From NCBI GenBank assembly GCA_963556495.2, contig OY747723.1, positions 11,564,501 to 11,628,500 of the forward strand: a stretch of DNA of 64,000 bases, given 5' to 3'. This stretch comes from Valencia hispanica. Taxonomy: Eukaryota; Chordata; Actinopteri; Cyprinodontiformes; Valenciidae. Below are positions 33,277 through 45,164 of this stretch, in pieces. Position 1 is the first letter of the stretch. Each line of letters starts with the position of its first letter. The position numbers were made by a program, and so were the translations under genes. The notes under the pieces are model-generated. The model was not told where the DNA came from. It searched no databases and saw nothing but the letters and a program-made list of their open reading frames with translations.

Positions 33277-34120
33277 GCAGCTTGGGTTCTGTTCCTCATC
33301 TGTCTTCCTCCAAACCCTTGGACCATAGTTCAGTCCTTCTTCTCCTTGGCCCAGTTGAGATATTTCCTACGTTGGCTCAGGCTCAGAAGTGGTTTGACCC
33401 GAGAAACCAGACAGTTATAGCCCATCCACTCTTTCTGGATCTCTGCCAGATTCATGAATCTTCTCTGCTTGATAATCTGCTGGTCCATCTTCTCCTGCCA
33501 CATTTTGCCCTTCCACTAGACTTTCCATTGATATGCGTGGACACAGCACTATGTGAACAGCCAGCCTCTTTAGCTATGAACTTTTGTGGCTTAAACCATC
33601 CTATGGAGGGGATCAATGATGGTCTTCTGGCCAGTTGTCAAGTCTGCAGTCTTCCCCATATTGAACCTAACTGAGACAATTGAACCAAAGTGAAGCCATA
33701 TTTTGATTGATTTGATGTGATCCTAATTTCTTTCTTTTTTTTCTGCAAAAACTGAGAAGTAAATGGTGATTTCTTAACAGTATTCAAATTTTTTGAATTG
33801 CTGATTTCGTGAGTTTTATGAGCTGGAAGCCCAAATTTTACAAATAAACAACTAAATACTTGACATCGTTTAAGTTGTGGGCCCTGAATCTATAATCTAT
33901 GGAAGTTTAACATTTTGAATGGAATTATGGAAATAAACTTTTCCATGATATTCTAATTTTTTAGGAAAGGGTCTGTATAGGTTTTTAAATCTGGGTGCCA
34001 TCAGTGTAATGATACTAGACAGATTCACCCTAATTTAGTTGACAGCTTTTCAACTATAATAACCTGCAAAACAAGGGAGCAATAATAACTTTCTACATGT
34101 TACACATTTTGTCATGGTAC

Positions 34121-34268
34121 CTGGACTTTGCCCAGAGTGTCTCTGATGTGCTGTGGTTCTGGAGGGTGCAGAGGGATGACCAGCACACCCTCTGCTTTAT
34201 CCAGCCAACCCAGCATTGAGCCCATGTCCTCCTCGAACTCTGTGGCAGCGGTTCGTGCCTCAGCAGAC
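34121..34268 (-). CDS. dmd: dmd exon 46 (start of spectrin repeat 18)
   Basis: 148 bp, exactly the human length. One base completes an Arg codon with exon 45. ATEFEEDMGSMLGWLDKAEG matches human LSEFQRDLNEFVLWLEEADN; the exon ends LGKVQ. The acceptor has a strong T-rich tract and TGCAG, and the donor is GTACCA. Confidence 0.96.
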
Positions 34269-34359
34269 CTGCAGAAAAAAAGAGAGTAGATACAAGGTTT
34301 CATCTGTGTAGTGGCATCGGATGGATGGATGGATGTGTTTGTATGGGAAGAGAATCCAC

Positions 34360-34535
34360 CTCCTCTTACGCTCCCTTAGCTCTTGGCAGACGTTGGTCCA
34401 GCGAGTGTTAAGTAATTTAAGCTGCGATCTGAGGTGTAAGGCATCATCTGGTGTGCTCATCTGGCCGATGTCTTCTCCTGCAGAGTTTACTCTGCCTAAC
34501 ACCACCTCCTGGAGAGGTATATCTTCCACCAGGTC
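34360..34535 (-). CDS. dmd: dmd exon 45 (spectrin repeat 17)
   Basis: 176 bp, exactly the human length. It starts DLVEDIPLQEVVLGRV and ends NTRWTNVCQELRERKRR, where human has NLRWQEVCKQLSDRKKR. The donor GTGGAT leads into a 91 bp intron 45. The acceptor CTGCACAG is preceded almost directly by a long TG tract instead of a normal pyrimidine tract. Confidence 0.97.
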
Positions 34536-34551
34536 CTGTGCAGACACACAC

Positions 34552-34678
<127 letters not shown>

Positions 34679-34835
34679 GGTGACCTGCCTCTCTACTGTA
34701 TATGCACATATATGTATCTTTAAGTTGTGCACATGGGGCAGGTCTATGGGGGTAACTTTGTTCACCTCAAAATTGTATTAAAAGGTTTCATCAGGTCAAA
34801 AATGGTTCTAAATATTAAAATACACTGTTATACTA

Positions 34836-36733
34836 CAGTGGGGTAAAAAAGTATTTAGTCAGTTACCAATTGTCCAAGTTCTCACACTTAAATAGAATAC
34901 AGAAGCGTGCAATTTTCATTATAGGTACACCTCCACTATGAGAGACAAAATAAGAAAAAAAAAAATCCAGAAAATCACATGGTCTGATTTTTAAAGAATT
35001 TATTTGCAAATGATGGTGGAAAATAAGTATTTGGTCACCGATAAACAAGCAAGATTTCTGGCGCTCACAGACCTGTAACTTTTTTTTGTGTGTGTGTGTC
35101 CTGTTTGGCAGTGTGAAGCTCAGAATTGGTGTCCGAGTACCAAGTAGAAGCCCAACAGATTTACTTTCACAAGAGGAGAACTACAGCTTTTGCTATAGTC
35201 CTCCACTTGATATATATGTGTGAAAAATCTTTATTATGAATTGCTGTGGGTTTCATTTCCTGCTGTTATGGACACGGAGATGGAAAATTAAGATGAAGAA
35301 AGAATATGAAGAAGAGAGGAAGGAAACAAAAAGTCAAGAGAGAGGGTAAGTTGAAAATACAAGAGAGGAAGGGGAACAAAGAAAACATCAAAGTCTGCCT
35401 CCTTACCAACAGGACGGCAGAGAGTGGGGAAAAAACAAAAAAACGGAAAAAGGAACATCGACAAAACAAAACAAAACAAACATTGTTAACTAAGAACTGC
35501 ACAACCACATCACACAAAAATGGATATAAAAATAAAACAACAATGTCACAGAAAAACTCATGGTACCGATTAATCAAGCTCTAGTAATGATAACCTCAGC
35601 CCAAGAATATATCTGTAAACACCGGAGACCCCACATCTATGTGTGTGTGTGAGCATGCTGGTGCATATAAGGTTTCTCCATAAGAGTGTTCGGTAGCTGG
35701 TGTGAGCAGGCATCAATCCGTCTCCCAGGAATCGATGCAGACATGAAGGAGATCGGAGCCAAGACGTCCAAAGGACCCCCAGAGCCCCAGGCGGACCAGG
35801 GCGGTGCCGACCGCATCCCGCAAGAGAGGAGCAGAGGAGAACCCCAGGGGAACGTCCAGCGGCAACGATGCAGGGGCCCAGGGGGCAGCAGTGACGAGCC
35901 AACGGGCCCCGCCGGCAACCGGCTGCGGCAGGGCGGGCCGGTCCATGGACTGGGAGAGCCGGGGCCCAGGGGCGCCCCACCCCCCAGCAGGGACCCGACA
36001 AGGGACCGGCCGACGAGTGGCCCCCGCCACCACAGGGGTTGCGGCCGGCCACCGGCTGCCACGCGCCACCGCAGGCCAATTCTCACTGCCCCACTGTCGA
36101 TGTTCCTTTTTTTGTGTTTTCCCCACTCTCTGCCATCCTGTTGGTACAGAGGCAGACTTCTTTGCCTGGCAGTTTTCTTTGTTCCCCTTCCTCTCTTGTA
36201 TTTTCAACTTACCCTCTCTCTTGACTTTTTGTTTCCTACCTCTCTTATTCATATTCTTTCTTTCTTCATCTTAATTTTCCATCTCCGTGTCCATAACAGC
36301 AGGAAATAAAACCCACAGCAATTCATAATAAAGATTTTTCACACATATATATATCAAGTGGAGTACTATAGCAAAAGCTGTTGTTCTCCTCTTGTGAAAG
36401 TAAATCTGTTGGGCTTCTACTTGGTACTCAGACACCAATTCTGAGCTCCACACTGCCAAACAGGACACACACACACATACACACAAAAAAAAAGGTACAG
36501 GTCTGTGAGAGCCAGAGATCTTGCTTGTTTGTCGGTGACCAAATACTTATTTTCCACCATCATTTGCAAATAAATTCTTTAAAAATCAGACCATGTGATT
36601 TTCTGGATTTTTTTTTTCTCATTTTGTCTCTCATAGTTGAGGTATACCTATGATGAAAATTACAGGCCTCTCATCTTTTTAAGTGAGAGAACTTGCACAA
36701 CTGGTGGCTGACTAAATACTTTTTTACCCCATC
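34836..36733. mobile_element. Tc1/mariner-type foldback element filling intron 44
   Basis: Arms 34836-35462 and 36095-36733 are near-identical reverse complements; the tip reads CAGTGGGGTAAAAAAGTATT. The 632 bp between them is non-coding-looking AT-rich sequence followed by a GC-rich segment. No transposase was recognised, so it is non-autonomous. It occupies most of the 2366 bp intron 44. Confidence 0.9.
35730..36080. other. GC- and CpG-rich segment in the foldback loop
   Basis: Markedly GC-rich in an AT-rich window, with long open frames on both strands (207 codons plus, about 170 minus). The translations are Gly/Pro/Arg/Ala low-complexity and show no domain I recognise. Open frames are expected where A/T-rich stops are rare, so I do not call a protein. 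Confidence 0.6.
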
Positions 36734-36737
36734 AATA

Positions 36738-36790
36738 CAGGTGCATCTCAATAAAAATGTAATTTTTTGGACAATAGATGAATAACAGAC
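36738..36790 (+). mobile_element. end of a TA-flanked MITE
   Basis: TA followed by CAGGTGCATCTCAATAAA, the terminal sequence of the MITE at 48249-48751. No second end was found. It directly adjoins the foldback. Confidence 0.5.
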
Positions 36791-36901
36791 ACATTTACCT
36801 AATGTGCTTTTAACAAAAAATTATATTTTCCTGTATGTATGTTTAGATATAACTTTCAAATAGTCTGAGTTAAAATAGAGAAAAGAAGAATTGGGCGTTA
36901 C

Positions 36902-37037
36902 CCTGAGTTTCTGTCTGTGAGCTGCAGGCTCACTCTCAGACAGTTTCAAAGTGCTCTCGGCATTGTTCAGCCACTCCTCCACTACCTTCTGATCTGAGAC
37001 AAACTTCTGCCACTTGGAGTTGCAATCCTTCCAACGC
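36902..37037 (-). CDS. dmd: dmd exon 44 (start of spectrin repeat 17)
   Basis: 136 bp against 148 in human, four codons fewer. One base completes the exon 43 codon. RWKDCNSKWQKFVSDQKVV and EEWLNNAES match human RFDRSVEKWRRFHYDIKIF and NQWLTEAEQ. The acceptor is GTCAAG and the donor GTAACG. In mammals repeats 16 and 17 bind neuronal nitric oxide synthase; I cannot judge this from sequence alone. Confidence 0.95.
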
Positions 37038-37259
37038 CTTGACAAAGACACATGGAGAGACAGACGAGAGCAGAGAGCAGATATTTCTATATGTGGTGAA
37101 TGACTGCAGAAAAAGTGAGTACAAATTCAATCAGTTAAAAGGTTTATCACACCAGAACATAAAAGAAATCCAACAGACACCCTATGACTTTGTAGCTTCT
37201 AGAACCACCAAACACCAAAAACTTGAAGTACATTTCTGAATATTCCTCACATTATTATT

Positions 37260-37600
37260 GGATAAGTTGTGATCCACTCTTCTTTGGCAGGTTGCTTCAG
37301 TTTTTTTAGGCTTGAGGTATTTCTCAACCACTCAATCAAGCGGAGGTCAGGACTTTGACTGGGCCATTTTAACACCTTAATAACATCTTTCTCCATTCTC
37401 TTGCAGATTTGCTGCTCTTTGGGATCATCATGTTGTTAATTATCCAGTTTCATAGGTAGCTTCAGATTTGACTCTAGAAAGCTCTGTTATACATGGGAGT
37501 TTATGGTTAGTTTAGAGGTACTGTGAGGTACCTAGATCCTGTGGTGGCAGATCATCACCCTACTGTGTCAAAAGACCACTGCTATCAAGTTTGTTCGTTC
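37260..37600 (-). mobile_element. Tc1-derived remnant in intron 43
   Basis: GGACTTTGACTGGGCCATTT is the complement of the conserved WPSQSPDL region in the element family seen at 19500. Heavily decayed. From 37601 to exon 43 (38354) nothing was recognised. Confidence 0.45.
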
Positions 37601-38353
37601 AAATGCAACAATTTCTGATTTCATCTACCTTATATCCTGATATGCTTAGACACCTTCAGAATAAGTGTGATTTTTTTGTCAGCTCTCTGCGGAAGGCAAA
37701 CTCTCAGGCATGTTATGGCCCACGGGCCAGTCTGAGATTTCTAAATGGGAATGGGGAAAGAGATATTCTGAACATAAAAATGCATAGTGTGTTAATTTTG
37801 CTCACAAAGCAGTGGACACTGTTTTTAATTGTGATATAAAGAAAGTTTTAATTGGCTACATTATCTTTTTGGCAAGAAAATCTGAATGCAATGCTTTTTT
37901 CCCTGAGAATATATCATTTTGAAGGCAACTTCTTTTGACTTCTGTTTTGGGTAGCTCCATTTATCAAATTTTTGAGCAAATCTAAAAGTTCTATTTTACT
38001 TTATATTTGAAAATATGCTTTTACTTCAAAGGCAACTTTTGTCGCTATTGTTTGGGGAGCTACATTAGCTTCAATAATCCCAACAGTTGTCTTTTGTGAT
38101 TGGTGCTAATGTCTTTCCTACTTTTGTACTTCCTAATTTTGTTATTGCTACAAAGCAGCTCTGTTGAAAAAAACAATCAGTTCATCAATACATCCCATTG
38201 GTTTATCTCTTATTTCATTTCAAAGCAGTAATACTTGACCTATGCATTCAGTCATTTACTTTTCTGTACCACATTCTGTTATGTCGCAAGTTTTTCATCT
38301 CAGTTAATATCAGTGTAAAACCTGTGAACTGTCTGTTCTATCTGTCTCCTTAC

Positions 38354-38526
38354 TTCAGTCGGTCTTTGTAGAGCTTGTTCAATTTTTCCCAGTTATTGTT
38401 GAGTAGGGAAGCAGTCTCCTGAACCCTGTGACCCTCCAAAGGCCGAGAACCCACCACCATGTCTTCTCTATGGGCCAGTGCTCCTTCCACTGGGCCGTGC
38501 AGTTTGTCGATGTTCTCCTTTACGTC
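38354..38526 (-). CDS. dmd: dmd exon 43 (spectrin repeat 16)
   Basis: 173 bp, the human length, starting in phase 0 and leaving two bases for exon 44. It starts DVKENIDKLHG and ends NNNWEKLNKLYKDRLK, where human has LDFQWEKVNKMYKDRQG. The acceptor is AAACAG and the donor GTAAGG. Confidence 0.96.
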
Positions 38527-38867
38527 CTGTTTATGAGGAAGCACAAAAGACACTTGTTCAGGACTAGAAAGACTAAAACGAACGAACAAATAAGGGTCTC
38601 GATATTTAAAGAGTCCTTAAGCATTCAAAAAATATCTGTTTATAGTCAAGATTTAATGTTGTTGGCAAGGTTTATAGATACAAACATGATCATCAGTCAT
38701 GTTTTGAATCATTGTCAAGGAAAATAATGACAATATATTTTATTTGAAAATGACTAAGACATATGCTTGTTCTTTCATTTCAGTTTTAAGCTGTTTTTTC
38801 ATTTGGATTATTGTTGGGTGAAAAGATGACCATAAGAATTAGTAATAACACTTAAACCAACATTAAT

Positions 38868-39003
38868 TACACACATGGGCACCCCACAGGGATGTGTTCT
38901 TAGTCCGATTTTCAATTGTTTATTCACCAACAACTGTGTTGCCTCCCACAAGAACAACATCCTTCTAAAGTTTGTGGATGACACTGCACTATAGTTGAAG
39001 GGC
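38868..39003 (+). mobile_element. LINE reverse-transcriptase fragment
   Basis: The plus strand reads GTPQGCVLSP and FVDDTAL, the motifs around the polymerase active site, in about 135 bp. Probably Rex1-like; isolated in intron 42. Confidence 0.6.
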
Positions 39004-42000
39004 AAGGAGCCTCATCAGCCACTATTAATGTGAAAGGGTGAGAAGCTTTAGTACTGAACGTCTACTTTACCAAGGAAACTGGCTGTTGGGAATGTATGTT
39101 TCAAGGAGGCTGCATAGGTTGGGTCTGTCAGCTAGAATCTTCAACAAGTTTTAGAGAGAACATGCTGCACTATGTATTTAAAGAGACAAGGCATATTAAC
39201 AATGTAAACAAAATCATATCAATGTAAATATGCCAGAGACAGAAACATTTTGCAATGCAAAAGACAGACATGACATTATATTACACCATACGGATAAAGA
39301 ATTGTTGATCAAAAATGTGATTTCTTGTTAGGGATTTATTTAAAAGATGAATATCTTGAAACGTTTTATTTTCTTTCATCATAGCTGGAATTTCATTTCA
39401 AATCTCGCTTCCCTTAACTGATAAAACCTGTTTATTGTAAGCAGTTTGTCTGTGAGGTATTACACCATAAAATGCCTGCAATGAGAGGTAAAGTCCTCAG
39501 AGAAGATAACTAAAACCTCTCTGCATAGCCTCTACAACGGTAGAGTTTATAGTAGAGCTACGTCAAGGACTTCACACTCCCACAATGTGAATTGTTCGTA
39601 CATTTACTCATCCTGAAGTGAAGTGAGAAATGGAGGATTTCTAGAGTTAAGAATTCTTTATTTACCACTACTAGACCTCTAAACAGCTGATAAGGAGTAA
39701 AATTCATATCTGGCCTCATTGACTTATCCTACACTTCTCTGCTCCTTTGTTGGTGACTTTTGTGCTTATGGATGATGCATCACATCGGAAATACTTGCAT
39801 GTAGTTTATATGAAGAACATATAAATGCACTGTTGTATTTTTCTGTAATGCTATTGCATTGTCTTTCTGTGCTATTTTTTCTAATTGTATTTTTTATTGT
39901 TGGAATTCATTGAACAGCAAAGAAACAATTCATTTTTAACAGTGTAATTTGTTTCTGTACTGTGCATATGACAATAAAAACTTTATTCAAGTTATTTTCA
40001 TTTATTTCCTCATTCATTTATTGAAATGTCACCTTAATAGGCCTAACCAGTCCTAAATAGGACTGGTTAGGCTTTAGGTGTGATGGTAAATATTTAGCTA
40101 CATTAACCACAGGTGATCCGGGAGTGTTAGGAAATGATAACATTGGGGTCTTCTGCCGATTAGGATCCAAATTCCAACGTTTCTTTTCGAGATGCGTGAG
40201 ATTTCTTTCTTTATTTTCTAACAAACAAAAAAGCGATATTGTTGCTGATTTACTTTTGTCAGTTGGACCGAAGTACTGATCTCTAATGTTGAACTCATGA
40301 AATCAGTATCAAGAAGTGAGCTAAGAATATGTGGGTGGGTGTATATTTGTTTGAATTATTCAAACATTTCACAAAAGCATTTCAAATCTTTCAAGCAGAA
40401 TCAGCCTTTTTTATATTGTAAGCTAGCAGGCTGATATTTCATGTGAAAACTGAATGTATTGACTCTGAACAATACAGCACACTATTACAGATGAGATATG
40501 TCATAACAAAAAGCAACAAAGGTTCACTGTAAAAACTATGTACCAATAAATGCAATCAAACAGTTATGTCAAATGAAAAATTGACAAAACAGACTACTGT
40601 GATAATCGTATATTTATGTTGGGTTAGAACAGTATTAATACATGTACATCTTGAACATTTTAGAATTTTTACATATTATAATCTCAGAGTAAATTGGTGA
40701 AAAATCATCAAAATGGTGGTCTAGAGTTATGATGCGTCTCCTGGCAGTATCACTAATTAATGCTTTCATTACCCAGACTGTCTGTTTTCAAGAAGGATGT
40801 CTAAAGTGTAGCCCGGTCATCAACTGTGGCCCTTAGAATGATTTTACACAGCCCCCAACCTTAATTCAAAATAGTAGAAAATTGGGCTGCCAGCACTGAA
40901 GATGGAATTTGTTTGGTGCAACACAAAGTTTTTGTGTTTTATTAGCCATTTTTATCTTCTTTTATTTTCATGGAAAGTGGGTCTAGCAAACTTCCAGAGT
41001 GACACACATCCCATTCTAGTAAAAAAATAAATAAACTAAAACATTTTTCTAGACATGCAAAATAACAATTAATGTGCCCCGAAAATACGGCGGTAATTGT
41101 AGACCTTGCTTTTAAAAAGGCAAATATGTGAAACCCTTTTTAATGTTTTAGATCTACAAAAGTGTTTTATATGTATAATTTATAATAAATCTGTTTTCTA
41201 CAAAAATCAGACTATGTTATTTCATGAAAACACTGTGTGTATAATAGTTTAATTCACAAATTTAATTTGCATACTTAATTGGACATTTTTTGGGCCCATG
41301 AGTACTTTCAATTGAGCAATTTTGACCTGCATAGGAAAAAGCTTGCACACCACCGGTTTTGGTGGACGGCCATCTTGGTAGGTGTCTGTATACTCTGAAC
41401 AATATAGGTTTAGTGCAAGTAAAACAACAATGTATGCTCTCATAGAATCTGTTATAAATGTAACCACTACTATAGTCATTAAATAATATGCAATTCTAGT
41501 ATCTCAAAGCTTTGCTGTTGACCAGCAATATTATTAAGAAACATATCTTTTAAGAGGAGTAGCATTGTCTTGGTTAAAATGTCCCTTTGAAAAAGTCTGC
41601 ATGATACAAATTTAAGGCTACCAAGAGTTTTATAGAGTTTCTTAGGGTCAGTATAGGGACCAGTGTCATTTCTTTTATATATTAATGACATCTGAAACAT
41701 TTTTAACCAGCATACATTTACATACTGTGAGAGGAGATGAATAAGTCAAAGCGGTGGCTTGTTGTGTAAACTGATTTTAAATTGTAGTAAACACCTTTAG
41801 GGTTTTTTGTAAAAAATTGGCAAACAACATTGTTAGCAAATGAACCTTTGCTAAACTATCTAGAAACAGAGTGCGTCTGAAATTAGATCGTTGAAAGTAA
41901 ATTGTGTTCAAAGTCGCATATAAACAAATCGAACCAAAAATGTCTAAGTCAATTGCATGAATGTATGTAGTGAAAGATGTATTAACTCAGGATTTGATTC

Positions 42001-42164
42001 TTTTTTTTATTTCCATGTATTACCTACTGCCTGGGGTGGTTGGGAAACATTTTAAATGATTACCAAAAGAGTTGTGGAGAAGGTTAAATTTAGAGAACAA
42101 ACAAAGGCATTTTTTGTTCTCTTAAGCACATTAAGGTTTTCAGATGTAATTATATACATACACA
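39004..42164. other. AT-rich intron 42 sequence
   Basis: No exon or clear element over about 3 kb. A LINE-like tail (ACAATAAAAACTTTATTCAA) occurs near 39971. A perfect 15 bp hairpin lies at 40041-40072. Confidence 0.5.
40041..40072. repeat. perfect 15 bp inverted repeat
   Basis: Arms GCCTAACCAGTCCTA and TAGGACTGGTTAGGC are separated by two bases, so it can form a hairpin or cruciform. No flanking T run, so it is not a simple terminator, and none is expected inside an intron. Confidence 0.9.
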
Positions 42165-42990
42165 CACACAATGAGGAACTTAAGTATTTTAACACTATGG
42201 GATTTTGCAAGTGCTCCCGCTAAGAAATTATGGAGGGGACAGAAATTCACATTGTATGTGCATTTCCACTGAGAGATTTTCCAGAGAGTTTTTTTTTTAA
42301 TTCAGGAAATCACATTGTCTGATTTTTAAATAATGTATTTGTATTTTATTGCTGCACAAGTATTTGAACACCTGGGAATCAGACCTATTTCTCTGCCTTT
42401 AAAAAGGCCACCTCTACTCCACTTATTAACCTGAATTAGTATCACCTGTGTAAGCTCGTTAAAGACACCTGTCCACCACACAGTCAGTCAGACTCCAACT
42501 ACTACCATGGGCAAGACCAAAGAGCTGTCAAAACACACCAGACACAAAATTGTAGTTCTGGGCTGATTCCTCACCTTTCTTATCATCATTGATACCCCTC
42601 GAGGCGAGCTCTTGCATGGAGCCCCAGTCTGAGGGAGACCAACAATCATCTTTAGCCTCTTCCATTTTCTAACAGTTGCTCCAACAGTTGATCTATTTTC
42701 ACCAAGCTGCTTGGCAATCGCCCTGTAGCCCTTTCCAGCCTTGTGGTCTACAATTTTGTCTCTGGTGTCTTTTGACAGCTCTTTGGTCTTGCCCATGATA
42801 GTAGTTGGAGTCTGACCGAGTCTGTGGTGGACAGGTGTCTTTAACAAGCTCAGACAGGTGCTACTAATTTGTCTTTCACAGTGGAAAAGCACTTACAATG
42901 TGAATTACAGACTCCTCCATAATTTCTAAGTAGGAGAACTTGCAAAATCGCAGGGTGTTCAATATCTATGTTCCTCACTGTACACATATA
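42165..42990 (-). mobile_element. Tc1-like element with two opposed 5' ends
   Basis: The minus strand encodes [40 protein letters not shown] and KWKRLK, the helix-turn-helix DNA-binding start of a Tc1-type transposase. The plus strand from 42165 repeats the 5' end up to the same first codons (MGKTKELSK). The catalytic part is absent. Both outer ends carry GAGGAACNTA-type termini. Confidence 0.8.
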
Positions 42991-43232
42991 CATATAATAT
43001 ACATATAAACACAAGTGGTTGTTGAAACTATTCTATGTTTTTTGATTTTAGTCTGAAATAAATACATATTTTCCCTCCAAAGGGAAGCTAAAACTTTTCC
43101 AAGGTCATTCAAGAGATTGAAGAAAACCATATAATAGAAGAGGCATTTTATGCATGGTTAAAATGAATGTGTTGTTATTACTCTGAAAAATACAGCTTCT
43201 TTTTTCCAGGCAGTAACTGAGGCAGTGCTGAC

Positions 43233-43355
43233 CTTCAGGCAGTGCTCTTGCTGGGGCAGGTTATAATATGCTGCAGGCCAGTATTCAGGAGAGTTCAGCT
43301 TGAAGTCCGTCTCTGACACCGAACGCAGCAGCGCCTGGAGCTCTATCAGGTACTC
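43233..43355 (-). CDS. dmd: dmd exon 42, short form (spectrin repeat 16)
   Basis: 123 bp, 41 codons, against 195 bp in human. It begins EYLIELQALLRSV, matching human TYLTEITHVSQAL, and ends QQEHCLK (human KQEESLK). The first 24 human codons, the non-repeat linker between repeats 15 and 16, have no counterpart. The acceptor AAACAG follows a GT-rich stretch rather than a normal pyrimidine tract. The frame stays open upstream of it but reads low-complexity Cys/Val/Leu sequence. The donor is GTCAGC. Confidence 0.9.
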
Positions 43356-43639
43356 CTGTTTGCACGCACACAAACACACCCACATACACAAGCAACAGTA
43401 CACACAGCACAGAGGCAGATCAAAAAACACAGATATGTTATGACTCCAAAAATAGATAAATAAATATGTTACATCATACTTGGTATTCTCTGGACAGGTA
43501 ACACTTCACAGCAACTAATATTTTCATTTGAAACCCCATCTAGGACCTGATTCAGTCCACATTTAAAGATGTATAGAATTACGAAAATGCATTGCAACAC
43601 AAGCATATTTTTAGTATCTATAATAATAGAAATTTAGTA

Positions 43640-43995
43640 AAATGTTAGATATTATTCATAATCAGTGATGGTTGTTGCATGAATACCCCCTTGGGCAAGA
43701 CCCTCCTTCTGCAGCCTCCCCCAACCAATTAGAATGGAGAAAATTGTCTTAGATTCTGAGGAAGGATAAAAGGCAGTGCACTCCCACACAAAGCTAGTCT
43801 TCCTCTTCTTAGAAGCAGGCAGGGAACACGCACTCAACACACGGGGGCGCCCACTCTCCACTGACAGAGCAGGAATAAAATCTATACAAAACATGTTTAT
43901 ATGATAAATGAGAAAATATATACATTTCTTTTAGCTGTATTTGTGCACCCCCTTTCTACTGCCACCCTGGGCACTTGCCCAAATGCCACTTTTCT
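43640..43995. mobile_element. possible non-autonomous element in intron 41
   Basis: The ends TTGGGCAAGACCCTCC and CACCCTGGGCACTTGCCC are suggestive of inverted termini like the MITE candidate in intron 54. Weak support. The stretch 43995-44890 after it has nothing recognised. Confidence 0.3.
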
Positions 43996-44894
43996 TTTTT
44001 TTTAAACTACCACTGCTCGTATTGGGAATGAATTTTTATATGAACTGAATGTGAAGCCCTAGATTGTTTCAGACATGTAAGATGCTATGTGATTTTTCAC
44101 ATGGCAGACCCCACTGTTGTACATAATTTATTAAAATCACTGAGCCAAGGACAACTAAAAAGAGCATCTACTTTTTCTCTGAGCATGACGCACAAAGGCA
44201 TAAGTAATATAGCATGGCAAATGAAGCTTGTTGCTACATTGGAAAAAAACGGGGATGTAAACAATCGCCTCTGTTCATTTCACCTCATTGTTATGCTCTC
44301 ATCGCAGGCTAAGCGCTTGCCCTCCAATTAAAGGAGACTTTTTAATCAGCCCCAGATGAAATGCTCATAATGGGATTATTAGTGGCCTCGCACGGAGTTG
44401 ATTGCTGCCAACCGTGAACGTGTGAGACTGAGCAGACTTAGTCTCAATCAAACAAATTTTCCAAGACAGGTTTTTTTTTCTTCCACATTTGCATTTATTT
44501 CTATTTTATTTTTCTATTTTATTTTTCAAATGATAAAGTAGAATATAGAAAATAGAATATTGTCAAAAAGTCAATTTAAAAAGTAAAACTCATATTTATT
44601 CACCTCCTCCAACTGCAGTTAATGATTGTGTATTAACTGCTAATCTCTCCAAAATAGTTTCTCAGAAAACTTTTATATTACATCAAACTAGTGAAAAATA
44701 AATATTTGTTTAAAAAAAATGAAAGCAGTAAAAAGTATGTAATGTACTGTACAGTATAAGACATTGTCATTACAATTAACAGAAATAAGCACTTAAAATA
44801 TATCCTTATTTGTAATAAATCTGTATTAATTTCACATTTTAAATTGAAATATGGAAATAAATGGACTTTTCAGTGATTTTCAAAAGTTATTGAA

Positions 44895-45164
44895 ATGCAC
44901 CTATAAGAGTTACAGTGGCTATAAAAGTATTCACACGTTAGGATGTTTTACTCTTTTTGCTGCTTTTACAAACCAGCAAAATTGGGCTTTTTGACAAAAA
45001 ATATTTCACTTAAAATAAGTGATTGCATAAATCTCCAGCCACTTTAAACTGACTGACCTAACTCAACAAAGGTCCAACCTATTGGTGAAGTCTCACAATG
45101 AGTGGATTGGAAATCACTGTGTTTCAAGTAATTGTTGAATAAAAGACACCTGGTGGGACACTCC
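44895..45164. mobile_element. Tc1-type terminal fragment
   Basis: ACAGTGGCTATAAAAGTATTC and AGGTCCAACCTATTGGTGAAG resemble the long terminal repeat of salmonid-type Tc1 elements. Only one end is present; it is cut by the LINE that follows. Confidence 0.5.

Larger units (their letters stand above)
29594..33975 (-). mobile_element. Tc1-like transposon interrupted by a TTAA insertion
   Basis: The ends CAGACCCTTTCC...GGAAAGGGTCTG are flanked by TA on both sides (29592-29593, 33976-33977). Inverted repeats of roughly 290 bp match from 29594-29880 to 33690-33975. Removing the insertion at 29932-32824 leaves about 1.49 kb, a normal Tc1 length. The element lies in intron 46 in the same orientation as dmd. 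Confidence 0.9.

Noticed and set aside
35570..36309. 207-codon and overlapping minus-strand frames in the GC-rich loop
   Set aside because: Low-complexity composition, open on both strands, and no recognisable domain. GC bias explains the length.
43356..43430. Upstream extension of exon 42 in the open frame
   Set aside because: The extension encodes Cys/Val/Leu low-complexity from GT-rich DNA and does not resemble the human linker; AAACAG just before GAGTAC is the better acceptor.
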